From assembly GCF_000429445.1 (NCBI RefSeq), contig NZ_AUBW01000004.1:1-64000 (forward strand): 64,000 nucleotides of DNA, read 5' to 3'. The notes under the pieces are model-generated. The model saw nothing but the letters and a program-made list of their open reading frames with translations, ran no database searches and was not told where the DNA came from. Source of the DNA: Algoriphagus terrigena DSM 22685 (GTDB taxonomy: Bacteria > Bacteroidota > Bacteroidia > Cytophagales > Cyclobacteriaceae). Shown piece by piece: positions 17,242 through 26,735 of this stretch (its first letter is position 1; each line of letters starts with the position of its first letter). The position numbers and the translations under genes were made by a program.

Positions 17242-20200
17242 AGCTTTTCTTTTATACCAACCTTTGTGTCAAAAAACCAGTACATCAGCGGCACAAAAAA
17301 CAACGCCGTCACAGTCCCGATCGTCAGCCCTCCAATCACCGCAAAAACCAGCGGACGCTGCAAATCCGCTCCCAGCCCCGAGCTGAAAATAATCGGAACA
17401 AGTGCCAGGATCGTCGTGATGGAAGTCATCAGGATCGGCTTGAGCCGGATCTTTCCCGCTTCGTGAATTGCCTTTTCTCTCACGTCCAGTTCCGTCAAAC
17501 TCAGATCCTGGGCGATGTCGATCTTCAGTCGATTGATCGTATCGATCTTCAAGATCGCGTCATTAACCATGATGCCCAGCATCACCACCAGCCCGATGGC
17601 AGACATGACATTGAGCGAAGCTCCGCAAATCAGCAGCACCAAAAACGCCCCCGCAATCCCCAGCGGCAAAGTAAACACGACGATCAGCGGCTGGACAAAG
17701 CTCTCGAACTGCGCCGCCAGGATAAAATACAGCAGCAGCACCGAAATCCCCAAAATCCCAATCAGCTGACTCAGATTTTTCTGATCTGCGAAAAACTGCC
17801 CCTTCGTCTCCACGCTGAGATTCTTCTCCACGCCCCACTCCACATACTCCGCAACTTTGGAATCGGGCTTTGGGTCATCGATTTCCACGCTTTGGTAGAT
17901 GCCTCCCCGATCAGCCGTCACATATTTATAGAGATCGGCGTAGCGATAGTCCACAAATTCCCGAAGCAAATAGGACGTGCTGTCCGAAGCGTAGACCCTG
18001 GTCGTCTTCAGCAGATCCTCAAATCGATGCTGGTTTTCTCGTAGACGAATCGGCGTAATCTCCCCGAATCGCCGGATATCTGTGATTGTAAAGACCCCAA
18101 AAAGCCGGGAAAGCTGCTCTTGAATATTTTCCACCGGAATCTGATACAGCGCCAGCTTGTCGGTGAGGAGCGTAAAAAGCACCGAACTTTCCTCCTGCAA
18201 TCCAGGCCCCGGAGTCCAGGCAGTCGCCGGAAAAGTCTCCAACCAAGGCTTCATCTTTTCGGCGGGGATGGGTTTCTTCTGCGCCAGGTCTTTCCACCTC
18301 ACTTCGAAATAGGGCAGATTGGAATTGAAGAGCTGATCAAAGGCATTGGGCGCATCGCCGAGCACGAAAGTCGCCTGCGGATACTTGCTATCAAGTGTGC
18401 TCCTGAGGAGAGCCAGTTGCTCTGACTTTTCTTTTTCAGAAGGAAAAAGCAGGTAAAGCTGCGACTTCTGGATGGAATTGTCGCCGTCAAAAAGCAAGAA
18501 TTGGCGAATGCCTATATCCGCCTCTGCCTGCTCATAGTCCTGCAATTGCCCAACCAGCTCTTTCATCCTGTCCCGGTTTTGGGCAGCGGAGATCGGTTCA
18601 TTCCAATCAATCTCCAGCGTAGCATCCGGCTTTTCGATCTCGGGAAGTCCGGCGGTCGGCAGCATCAGTCCAAGACCCAAACCCAATGGAATCAGCAGAA
18701 AAAAGCCGATCAACGCCGCCTTTTTCCGAGCAAAAACCCAATCAAATCCCCGCTCGTAGACCGCCAACGTCTTTAGAAATGCCTGAGGTTCCCCCTGTGG
18801 CAACGTCTTTTTTCCCCTGCTGAAAATCAACCAATACAGCAGAGGCAGCAGCACAAAAGCCACCAACAGCGAGACCGACAGGATCGCTGCCACCGCCACC
18901 GCTTGGTCATAAAACAAGGCTCCGGAGATCCCGCTCAGGAAGACCAGCGGCACAAATACTGCCAGCGTCGTCAGCACCGAACTGATCAGAGCGCCCATCA
19001 CTTCGTTGGCTCCCTCCACGCAGGACTCAAACAACCCGAGGCCGGACTCCCGCTTGCGGGTAATATTGTCGAGTACGATGATGGCATTGTCGATCAGCAT
19101 CCCGATGCCCAGCGCCAGGCCGGAAAGCGAGATGATGTTGATCGAGATATTGAAAAAATAGAAAACCAGCAAGCTGATCAGCAGCGAAGTCGGCAGGCTG
19201 ATCCCCATGATCAGGGGAATCCGGAAGTCTTTGATGAAAAGAAACAAGATCCCGAACGCGAAAATTCCTCCGAAAAGCAAGCTCGTTTGCAGGTTGGAGA
19301 TGGCGGCATTGAGCAGACTGCTTTGATCCTGCGTCAACTCAAAGTCCACCTGAGGATAGTCCGTTCGGAAGAGCTCGAGGGATTTTTTTAGCTCTGGGAT
19401 CAGCTCATTCATCTTGGCCGAAGCCTGCTTGTGGACGGAGATGACCAAGCCCTCCCTTTGTCCGAAAAGGTGAAAACCCAGCATCTCCTGCGTCTCATAG
19501 CGAGCCTGCGCCAGCCGTCCAAGTGGTACAATCACCCCGGACTTGGAGCGAACCGGAAGCGCTTCGATGTCACCTGGTGTATCTACCCGGGTGGCGAGCC
19601 GCAGGAAGTAGCGGAACTGTCCATCCTTCACGCTGATGCCCGGTAGCTCGGCGTTTCCGGCCTTGATCGCATCGATGAGATCAAGCTGGTTCATCCCCAA
19701 AGCTGCCAGTGCCTGATCGTTGGGCTGGACAGAGATGATCCGCTCCCGCTTGCCGTTGATGTCCACGAGCGACACACCGGGAAGCTGCTCGATCCGTTTT
19801 TTCAGGACATTTTCCGCCAGCAGGCTGATCTCGATCGGATCGATTCCCTCTTTTGGGATGACTTGCACCCGGGCGACGGGAATGTCAGATGTGTTGATCC
19901 GAATCACTTCAGGACGGGGCAAATCCTTGGGCAACGAATTGGTCAGCCGGTCAATCTTCTCATTGACATCGATGTAGGCCAGCTCCATCCGGGTGCCGTA
20001 GTCAAAGGTCAACCGCACGGTTCCGATCTCGGAACCCGCCTTGCTTTCCATCTCTTCCAGTCCGCTGAGCGTGGTGAGTCCCTCTCGGATCCGAAGCAGG
20101 ACATTCTGTTCGATGGATTCGGGAGAGGCATTGGGATAGGTAACCTTGATCACGATCTGCGGCACATCGATCGGCGGCAGCAGCGAGATCGGCAGCAGCC

Positions 20201-20282
20201 GAAATGCGATGAACGCAAAAACCATCAGGGCCACAAAAGACATCAACACCGCAATAGGCCGCTCCAGCAAAAATCGGATCAT
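17238..20282 (-). CDS. RND efflux permease (first permease of operon)
   Basis: 1014 residues in the AcrB/CusA superfamily: MIRFLLERPIAVLMSFVALM at the N-terminus, VTYPNASPESIEQNVLLRIREGL, the TM4 motif GIGMLIDNAIIVLDNITRKR (again Asp-Asn rather than Asp-Asp), and the C-terminal half with ILAAQFESFVQPLIVVFTLP and GIMVNDAILKIDTI. It follows the adaptor gene by 3 bp and overlaps the next permease by 4 bp. With them it forms the inner-membrane part of a tripartite exporter. Substrates could be drugs, bile-like detergents or lipids; nothing in the sequence decides. Confidence 0.92.
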   Translation of the reverse strand: MIRFLLERPIAVLMSFVALMVFAFIAFRLLPISLLPPIDVPQIVIKVTYPNASPESIEQNVLLRIREGLTTLSGLEEMESKAGSEIGTVRLTFDYGTRMELAYIDVNEKIDRLTNSLPKDLPRPEVIRINTSDIPVARVQVIPKEGIDPIEISLLAENVLKKRIEQLPGVSLVDINGKRERIISVQPNDQALAALGMNQLDLIDAIKAGNAELPGISVKDGQFRYFLRLATRVDTPGDIEALPVRSKSGVIVPLGRLAQARYETQEMLGFHLFGQREGLVISVHKQASAKMNELIPELKKSLELFRTDYPQVDFELTQDQSSLLNAAISNLQTSLLFGGIFAFGILFLFIKDFRIPLIMGISLPTSLLISLLVFYFFNISINIISLSGLALGIGMLIDNAIIVLDNITRKRESGLGLFESCVEGANEVMGALISSVLTTLAVFVPLVFLSGISGALFYDQAVAVAAILSVSLLVAFVLLPLLYWLIFSRGKKTLPQGEPQAFLKTLAVYERGFDWVFARKKAALIGFFLLIPLGLGLGLMLPTAGLPEIEKPDATLEIDWNEPISAAQNRDRMKELVGQLQDYEQAEADIGIRQFLLFDGDNSIQKSQLYLLFPSEKEKSEQLALLRSTLDSKYPQATFVLGDAPNAFDQLFNSNLPYFEVRWKDLAQKKPIPAEKMKPWLETFPATAWTPGPGLQEESSVLFTLLTDKLALYQIPVENIQEQLSRLFGVFTITDIRRFGEITPIRLRENQHRFEDLLKTTRVYASDSTSYLLREFVDYRYADLYKYVTADRGGIYQSVEIDDPKPDSKVAEYVEWGVEKNLSVETKGQFFADQKNLSQLIGILGISVLLLYFILAAQFESFVQPLIVVFTLPLGIAGAFLVLLICGASLNVMSAIGLVVMLGIMVNDAILKIDTINRLKIDIAQDLSLTELDVREKAIHEAGKIRLKPILMTSITTILALVPIIFSSGLGADLQRPLVFAVIGGLTIGTVTALFFVPLMYWFFDTKVGIKEKL

Positions 20283-20285
20283 GGC

Positions 20286-21347
20286 TTATTCTTTTACGAT
20301 TTGGACAGGAGCCTGATGAGCCAATTGGAGGTTGTTGGTCGTGATGACCGTACTGTTTTCCGGTATTCCCTCCAGGATTTCGATTTCCTGCCCGTTGTCT
20401 TTGCCCACCTCCACATAGTTCCATTTGGATTCCTTACCGTTTTCGATGGTGAAGACCACCGCTCTGCCGGAGCGATAGACTACGGCATCTTTCGGCACGA
20501 CCAGACTGTTGCTTTGCGGAGCGCGAATGATTGCCCGGGCGTTCATACCGGGGAGAAGATTTTTGACAGAGTTGAGAGAAATGGAGACTTGAACCAGGCC
20601 ATTTTCGTCCACTTTGGGATTGATGGCAGTCACCCGGCCGTCGAGCGCGTTTTGGGCGTCCGAGATGGGATAGATCTCCGCCCGCTGATTGGGGGAAATC
20701 AATGGAATGTCCGACTCCAACACCATCACCCGCAGGAGAAGCTCGTCCGTAGAAAGGATCTCGGCAAACTCCGCATTCTTTGTCACCAGGCTGCCTTCTT
20801 TGAATTTGATGTTGGCGATCTTGCCGGAGACCGGCGCACGGACTTCGCATCGGGAGAGGTTGAGTTGGGCTTCTTTGAGTTCTACTTCCGCGAGCGAAAG
20901 ACCGCTGTTAACTAGGATACGATTTTGAACAAGATTGGAAACCGCAGAATCTTCGGAAGCCAAGGCCAGATGGTATTGAGCCTTCAAGACTTCCAGTTCA
21001 GACTGGGCTTTCGTGACTGCTATCTTGGCTTTTTCCAGTGCAAACTCCGCTTCCCGACGGTCCAGCGTAGCGATAATCTGGCCTTTTTCAACGGACTGAC
21101 CTTCCAGCACCTGAACTTTCTCCAGATACCCTTCCCGCTCTACCAGTGCCTTGACTTCGCTTCGCGCTTCCAGCTTGCCAATTGCATTGATCAGATAATC
21201 GAAGCTTTTCTTTTCCGCCATTGCCACGTGCACTTCGGTGGCGGCCACTTCATTTCTAAAGGACTCAGCAGCGATTTCCTTGGAATCGTCCTTCGCTTCG
21301 GAGCAGGCAAACAATAAAAGGATAAAGCCAAAAAACAGGTTTTTCAT
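20286..21347 (-). CDS. RND efflux periplasmic adaptor subunit (membrane fusion lipoprotein)
   Basis: 353 residues. A lipoprotein signal (LFFGFILLLFAC, Cys at about residue 15) anchors the protein. The HlyD/AcrA fold follows: a lipoyl half (EVKALVEREGYLEKVQVLEG and SVEKGQIIATLD), a helical hairpin (AEFALEKAKIAVTKAQSELEVLKAQ...), the second lipoyl half (RCEVRAPVSGKIANIKFKEG), and beta-barrel and membrane-proximal domains. It is the first gene of the adaptor-permease-permease operon. No TolC-like outer-membrane factor follows, so a factor encoded elsewhere must be recruited. Confidence 0.93.
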   Translation of the reverse strand: MKNLFFGFILLLFACSEAKDDSKEIAAESFRNEVAATEVHVAMAEKKSFDYLINAIGKLEARSEVKALVEREGYLEKVQVLEGQSVEKGQIIATLDRREAEFALEKAKIAVTKAQSELEVLKAQYHLALASEDSAVSNLVQNRILVNSGLSLAEVELKEAQLNLSRCEVRAPVSGKIANIKFKEGSLVTKNAEFAEILSTDELLLRVMVLESDIPLISPNQRAEIYPISDAQNALDGRVTAINPKVDENGLVQVSISLNSVKNLLPGMNARAIIRAPQSNSLVVPKDAVVYRSGRAVVFTIENGKESKWNYVEVGKDNGQEIEILEGIPENSTVITTNNLQLAHQAPVQIVKE

Positions 21348-21588
21348 TGGGTACGGGATAGTTTAAGGATAATCGAAAACTCCATCAAATAATATGACCA
21401 TCTCCTTGAAAAAAGGAATGTTATGACTTCAAAGTAGAAAAACTAAGACGTAAAAACCAGTTAGGGTAAAATTTATTTGGAAGCAACTCTTTCGAAAGCG
21501 ATTAGACAAGCCATTAAAAAGATATAACAATCTGATTTAAGGCAATGTAAAAACACCTAAACGCCAACTAAGAACAAAAAGTCTTAAC

Positions 21589-22077
21589 CTATTTTAACCG
21601 CAAATCCAGCTCCCTATCCGGCACTTCAATAATCCGAAAATATGGCCGAATCCTCAGTCCGGGATGCTCTTTGTCCGCATAGTATTCGACCAGTCGGTCC
21701 AATTCCTCCAGATCCACAGCCTCTACCCGTACCTTCGCCAAGCCGTCGCGCACCATCTCTATCCGCTCCGCTGCCGCACGTGAGATATCAATCTGGCGCT
21801 TGGAATAGGCGGGAAGCCGGTCATTGATCCTGACCACCACGGACAGGTGGTTTTTCTTATTGATCACCCGCACCCAAGTCCCCAAGGGCAGGCGTTTGTG
21901 TGCGGCAGTCATGCTGTCCAGTGAAAAAATCTCTCCGTTGGCTGTTTTCTTGCCGTGAAATTTTTTCCCGTAAAAACTCGCCGTCCCCTCCTGAATCAGG
22001 AGCGAATCCACTTGGGCTTGCGCTCCAAAGGCAAAAAGTCCACACATGAAAAACAAAAGGAAGGAAATCTTCACCAC
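21589..22077 (-). CDS. rlpA: RlpA-like double-psi beta-barrel protein (septal ring lytic transglycosylase family)
   Basis: The mature domain carries the RlpA/DPBB signature: GTASFYGKKFHGKKTANGEIF, MTAAHKRLPLGTWVRVIN, VVVRINDRLPAY and RQIDISRAAAERI. The frame is open to an ATG at 22194 (201 residues), but that start buries the signal peptide behind about 40 residues. A GTG at 22077 (or 22074) begins directly at the signal KISFLLFFMCGLFAFGAQAQ and gives 162 residues, so it is preferred. E. coli RlpA is an outer-membrane lipoprotein that cleaves denuded peptidoglycan; here no SPOR domain and no lipobox are seen, so the protein is probably a soluble periplasmic variant. Confidence 0.8.
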   Translation of the reverse strand: MVKISFLLFFMCGLFAFGAQAQVDSLLIQEGTASFYGKKFHGKKTANGEIFSLDSMTAAHKRLPLGTWVRVINKKNHLSVVVRINDRLPAYSKRQIDISRAAAERIEMVRDGLAKVRVEAVDLEELDRLVEYYADKEHPGLRIRPYFRIIEVPDRELDLRLK

Positions 22078-22270
22078 CGAATTTAAGCTATCCGCCGCCT
22101 TTCCCAATAAAAGTGCCAATTGCTGACGTGAGATTTTTTTAGCCTTGGAGGATGCCTCTAACACGATTACCTTAGTAGATATTGTCCCGTTCATCGTCCT
22201 ACAAGATCTTGAATGCTGCTCCGCAGGTTCTTTCTATTGCGCGGACTGTTGACCATCGATCGCTGACCAA

Positions 22271-23500
22271 ATGATAAAAATCCTCCATACCGCCGACTGG
22301 CACCTCGGCAAGCGTCTTCAGGAATACTCCCGACTCGAAGAGCAAAAGCTCGTGCTGGAAGAAATCTGCCAGATCGCGGATCAGGAAAACGTCGATCTGG
22401 TGCTTCTCGCCGGAGACATCTTCGATAGCTTCAATCCTGCCCACGAAGCCGTGGAATTACTCTACAAAACACTTCGAAAACTCTCAAAAAACGGCAGCCG
22501 TCCCATTATCGCCATCTCCGGCAACCACGACAGTACGCAGTTTGTCGAGGCGCCGGATCCCTTGGCGCGGGAGCTGGGGATCTTGTTTTACAGCCGGTAC
22601 GACTCGGTGATTCCTCTAGGAAGGCTGGATTCAGGGGTGGAAATCACACGCTCTGCGAGCGGCTTTCTGGAGATCAGGCTTCCTGCCTTTGACTTCCCAA
22701 TTCGGGCGATCTTGGCTCCGTATGCAAATGAAGTTTCGCTGAAAACCTATCTGGGAGAAGGCGACCGGGAATCGGAATTTCGCAGTCTCCTGGAGAAAAA
22801 CTGGAGACAGCTCGCGGATACGCATTGCGACGAGCAGGGGGTAAATCTGTTTCTCGGACATTTCTTTTTCATGAAAGAAGGAGAAAAGCCCGAGGCCGAA
22901 CCGGAATCCGAACGCCCGATCCTCCACGTGGGCGGCACACAGTCGCTTTTCACCAAAAACATCCCAAGCCAGATTCAATACGCAGCGCTGGGCCACCTAC
23001 ATCGCCACCACGCGGTAGGACATGACAGCATACCGGTCGTCTATGCCAGTTCGCCGCTCGCCTACTCCTTCTCTGAAGCGGATCAGACAAAGCAGGTGAT
23101 TCTGATCGAAGCCGAGCCCGGAACGCCGGTCTCCTATCGTGCGATTGGCCTAAAGCAGGGACGTCCACTTTGTCGAAAGACATTTGATCAACTGGCCCCG
23201 GCTCTGGAGTGGCTGGAAGCGAATCCCTATTGCTTCGTGGAGCTGACCTTTGTGACTGAGCATTCTATCGACGCCGCAACCCGCAAAGCCATCCTAAAAG
23301 CCCACGACGGCATTGTCAACCTCATCCCGCAGATCAAAAACCCTTCCGGCAGAGAAGACTTTTCGCTGCAAGCCGAAGACCTGAACAGGGACATGGAGAG
23401 CCTTTTCAAGCTTTTCTACGAAAGTGAAAAAGGCCAGGAACCCAACGCCGAACTCTTGGAGATTTTCAAAGAAGTCATCAGCCAAACCGACCAAGCATGA
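22271..23500 (+). CDS. sbcD: exonuclease SbcCD subunit D (Mre11-like nuclease)
   Basis: 409 residues. Phosphoesterase motifs are in order: HTADWHLGKRL (6-16), LLAGDIFD (45-52), ISGNHDS (82-88), FLGHFFF and GHLHRHH. These bind two Mn ions. With SbcC it forms the complex that opens and degrades hairpins and protein-blocked DNA ends. The stop overlaps the SbcC start by 4 bp, so subunits are translationally coupled. ATG at 22271 fits the family start (MKILHTADWHLG). Confidence 0.96.
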   Translation: MIKILHTADWHLGKRLQEYSRLEEQKLVLEEICQIADQENVDLVLLAGDIFDSFNPAHEAVELLYKTLRKLSKNGSRPIIAISGNHDSTQFVEAPDPLARELGILFYSRYDSVIPLGRLDSGVEITRSASGFLEIRLPAFDFPIRAILAPYANEVSLKTYLGEGDRESEFRSLLEKNWRQLADTHCDEQGVNLFLGHFFFMKEGEKPEAEPESERPILHVGGTQSLFTKNIPSQIQYAALGHLHRHHAVGHDSIPVVYASSPLAYSFSEADQTKQVILIEAEPGTPVSYRAIGLKQGRPLCRKTFDQLAPALEWLEANPYCFVELTFVTEHSIDAATRKAILKAHDGIVNLIPQIKNPSGREDFSLQAEDLNRDMESLFKLFYESEKGQEPNAELLEIFKEVISQTDQA

Positions 23501-26500
23501 TCCCCGTACGACTCGAAATCCAGGGCCTCTATTCCTACAGGGAAAAGCAAACGATCGACTTCACCCAGCTGACAGGTGCCGGACTTTTTGGGATTTTTGG
23601 AGCGGTTGGTAGCGGAAAATCTGCAATCTTGGAAGCGGTGCTTTTGGCATTGTATGGCAGCACGGAGCGGCTTGCGGACCGCGGAGAAAAGAACAGCATG
23701 CTCAACCTTCAGAGCGATCAGGTGCTCCTGAACTTCGAATTCAACGCTGGAAAAAACAACGCCAAAACCTACCTCGCGCGCTATTCCGCCAAGCGGAATT
23801 CCAAAAATTTCGACGACGTAAAGCCTGCCGAGCACACCTTTTACGAAAAAGTAAATGGCGAATGGGCGCCCGTCACGGACGGCGCAGAACAGATCGTCGG
23901 GATGAAAAAGGAGCATTTCAAGCAGACGGTTATCATTCCGCAAGGCAAGTTTAGAGAGTTTATCGACCTGACTCCCGGGCCCCGGGCGGAGATGATGAAA
24001 GAGCTTTTTGGGCTGGAGCGATTTGATCTTTCGCGAAAGGCAGGTTCCTTGTTGAAAACAGTTCGAGAGGAAAAAATCAGGCTGGACACACAGCTTTCGG
24101 GCTTAGAAGATTTTACCCAGGAGACCCTGTCGGTGAAAGAAATCCAGCTGGTAGAGCTGCAAAAACAAACTCTCAAAGCCTCCCAACAACTTCGAGCCGC
24201 CGATGCCGAAATCCGCAAAAAAGAAACCCAACAAGCCAAGCATCAACAGTTGCTAAAATTCCGTGCAGAAAAGTCGGAACTGCTGGCGCTGAAACCTGAA
24301 ATAGAATCCAAGCGACAACTGCATGCAGAGTTTATCACTGCAAAAACACACCTCCGCCCGGTCTGGGAACAGCTCAGGGAGACCAAAGCCGATCTGGAAA
24401 AATACACGGTCAGCGTCACCGACTGTGAGCGGTTCAAGATTGAATTTGCAAGGGAAGTAGCGGTTTTGGAGAGAGAGGAGATCGAGCTCAAGCAGAAAAA
24501 TCAGGAGCGGCCCGCCCGTGAAAGCAAGATCCGTGACTTGAAAAAGGTCATCGAAATCCAGCTTTTGAATGAGAATCTAAGGCTGGCGGTCGCGGCTTTG
24601 GAAACGCTAAAACCTGAAATAGACACAAAAAAAGCCGCTCAAAAAACCCTGGAAGACACGATCACATCGCTGGAAAAGCAGGCGGATGCCGTCGCGCCAA
24701 CAGACAGCAGTCAGTTGGCGCAGCGGATGAGTGACGCAAAGGATTGGGCGAATTGGCTCAATCAAATCTCTAAACTGGATCAGGAAATTGCGCAGCTCAC
24801 GACGGAGTCAACGAGCATCACCCGTGCGCTGGACGAGATCAACTCAAGACTACCAAAAGGAGAAGCCTCTCTGGAGACCTGGCTCGATAGCCAAAAGCAA
24901 AACCTTCAAAAAATGGATAACGAGCGGGATTCTTTGATCCAAAAGCAAGGACTTGCCGCACATGTCCACTTACTCCACCAAGGCGAGCCCTGTCCACTTT
25001 GTGGCGCTGCGGATCACCCCAGCCCTCTTCAGACGGAGACGGATGAATCTCTTCTTAGGGAAAAAGCCAAGCAAATAGAAAGCGCAAAAGAGCTGCTGGA
25101 CACGATCTCTGTCTTGCTCCAAAAGCAAGCGGAATTCAATTTCCAATTGACCACCATCCGGAGAACCCTAACGACCCAAGAATCTGAAAAGAGCGAGATA
25201 AAAAGCAATCTGTCTGCATTGAAGCAAAACCTTGCTAGCATGCAGCTCAGCTCGATGGAAGAGTTAACGGAAAAAATCCAGTCGATCCAGCAAAGCGCCC
25301 AACAAAAAGACCGACTCGCACTGGAAGTGAAAACGTTGCGCCAGCAATGGCAGGCCGAACGAATGGTGTTGGAAAAATCGGAGCAAGCCTACCAAAACGC
25401 CCTGCTGAGACACCAGTCGTTTCAGTCCAACGCATCTTCCAAAAAAGAAGAAATCAAAGACATGGTCTTCTGTCGGCAGTTTTTCGACCGGGATTCCGAG
25501 TCGATCCGAGCAACCATTGCAAAGGTCGAGAAGGACATCGAAGAGGCTATGCAGCTCCTGGAAGGCAAGCAAAAACACCTCCGCGAAAAGCGTGGGGAAC
25601 AAATCAAAAACGAAGCTGATCTGGAAAACTTCGGAAAGCTGAGAACCCAAAGCGCAATCAAGCTGGAAGCTCTTCACGCAGATTTTGAGTCTTTGAAAAG
25701 GCAACATGGATTTACAGATGAGGCGAGGTTGGTGCATCTTTTCCAGCATTCGCTGGACGCCGAAAAAGTCCTGCGTGAGATCACCCAATTCGATCAGAAG
25801 CTTGCCATCGCCGAAAACAGAACAGAGGAATTAGAACGTGAAGAGGGCATCAGCGATTTTCAGGAAGAACTGTTTCAACAGCTCGCTGCCCAATTCAAGG
25901 AGCTGAAAACTGCCGTGGAATCGAGCCAAAACCAAGCGCTGCTCTTAGATCGGGAGATCCAGGAACTGAAAGCAAAACTGATCGAAAAAGCATCTCTTCA
26001 AGCTTCCCTTGCGAAATTGGACACTCGCCAATCCTACTTGGCGGAGCTGGACAGACTGTTCAAAGGCAGCGGCTTTGTCAAATATGTCAGCTCTATCTAT
26101 CTCAAGGAGCTCTGCAATACCGCCAACGTGCGCTTTATGAAGCTGACCAAAAACAGTCTGAGTCTGGATATCGACGACGACAACACCTTTTGGGTGATCG
26201 ATTATCTAAACGGGGGCAAAAGACGGCTGCTCAAGACACTTTCTGGAGGCCAGACTTTTCAGGCATCGCTTTGCCTGGCGTTGGCTTTGGCAGAAAAGGT
26301 CAAATCACTCAATCAGGCGGATCAGAGTTTCTTCTTTATGGACGAGGGTTTCGGCGCATTGGACAAGAATGCTCTTCGGGTGGTCTTCGAAACCTTAAAA
26401 TCCCTGCGTCACGAAAACAGAATAGTCGGCATCATCAGCCATGTCGAAGAACTGCAGCAGGAAGTCGGCGTATTTGCGCAGGTTGAGTTAGATCCGGAAA

Positions 26501-26529
26501 CTGGCTCCAAAATCACCTACTCATACTAA
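23497..26529 (+). CDS. sbcC: exonuclease SbcCD subunit C (Rad50-like ATPase)
   Basis: 1010 residues with SMC-like layout: Walker A GAVGSGKS (35-42), Q-loop PQGKFREFIDL, long heptad coiled coils on both sides of a zinc hook CPLC (499-502), then the ABC signature SGGQ (916-919) and Walker B FFFMDEGFGALD (around 945-956). The architecture is complete. It binds SbcD at the base of the coiled coil and clamps DNA with ATP. Ten bp after its stop codon lies the left double-palindrome module of the neighbouring ATPase cassette; no independent terminator was recognised. Confidence 0.96.
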   Translation: MIPVRLEIQGLYSYREKQTIDFTQLTGAGLFGIFGAVGSGKSAILEAVLLALYGSTERLADRGEKNSMLNLQSDQVLLNFEFNAGKNNAKTYLARYSAKRNSKNFDDVKPAEHTFYEKVNGEWAPVTDGAEQIVGMKKEHFKQTVIIPQGKFREFIDLTPGPRAEMMKELFGLERFDLSRKAGSLLKTVREEKIRLDTQLSGLEDFTQETLSVKEIQLVELQKQTLKASQQLRAADAEIRKKETQQAKHQQLLKFRAEKSELLALKPEIESKRQLHAEFITAKTHLRPVWEQLRETKADLEKYTVSVTDCERFKIEFAREVAVLEREEIELKQKNQERPARESKIRDLKKVIEIQLLNENLRLAVAALETLKPEIDTKKAAQKTLEDTITSLEKQADAVAPTDSSQLAQRMSDAKDWANWLNQISKLDQEIAQLTTESTSITRALDEINSRLPKGEASLETWLDSQKQNLQKMDNERDSLIQKQGLAAHVHLLHQGEPCPLCGAADHPSPLQTETDESLLREKAKQIESAKELLDTISVLLQKQAEFNFQLTTIRRTLTTQESEKSEIKSNLSALKQNLASMQLSSMEELTEKIQSIQQSAQQKDRLALEVKTLRQQWQAERMVLEKSEQAYQNALLRHQSFQSNASSKKEEIKDMVFCRQFFDRDSESIRATIAKVEKDIEEAMQLLEGKQKHLREKRGEQIKNEADLENFGKLRTQSAIKLEALHADFESLKRQHGFTDEARLVHLFQHSLDAEKVLREITQFDQKLAIAENRTEELEREEGISDFQEELFQQLAAQFKELKTAVESSQNQALLLDREIQELKAKLIEKASLQASLAKLDTRQSYLAELDRLFKGSGFVKYVSSIYLKELCNTANVRFMKLTKNSLSLDIDDDNTFWVIDYLNGGKRRLLKTLSGGQTFQASLCLALALAEKVKSLNQADQSFFFMDEGFGALDKNALRVVFETLKSLRHENRIVGIISHVEELQQEVGVFAQVELDPETGSKITYSY

Positions 26530-26538
26530 TTAATTTAT

Positions 26539-26582
26539 TTTACTCAACGTAATGAGGTAATTTACTCAATACGTTGAGTAAA
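26539..26582. repeat. double-palindrome module, left (orphan) copy
   Basis: Two abutting 22-bp dyads: 26539-26560 (TTTACTCAA, 4 nt, ATGAGGTAA; imperfect) and 26561-26582 (TTTACTCAA, TACG, TTGAGTAAA; 9-bp perfect arms). The same 44-bp layout is found at 27937-27980 in the same orientation. Similarity continues past the dyads: ATCA-N3-ACTTA then an A/T-rich stretch occurs exactly 30 bp after the second dyad in both copies (26612 and 28010). This copy has no gene of its own; it is 10 bp behind sbcC. Confidence 0.85.
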
Positions 26583-26708
26583 ATCAAAAATAGAGCTATT
26601 AATAATTGTATATCAATGACTTATAAAAATATTTTTAGCTAAAAAATCAAAGATTTTTAAAAGAAATTAAAGCTGGAAACTCCCGATTTGTGACAGTTCT
26701 TATATAAA

Positions 26709-26735
26709 AAAAGACAACCAAATCGGTTGTCTTTT
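26709..26735 (-). terminator. terminator of the DUF4143 ATPase gene
   Basis: A 10-bp perfect stem (AAAGACAACC / GGTTGTCTTT, 5-nt loop) overlaps the very end of the gene on the minus strand and is followed by a T-rich run. The plus strand also has TTTT after the stem, so it may act in both directions and stop sbcC read-through. Confidence 0.75.

Noticed and set aside
19863-20915. 350-residue open frame antisense to the RND permease and adaptor genes
   Set aside because: It is His/Arg/Asp-rich shadow coding opposite two well-supported RND genes with no recognisable domain.
20286-22077. RlpA as part of the RND efflux operon
   Set aside because: A 240-bp spacer separates them and no functional link is known, so they are listed as separate units.
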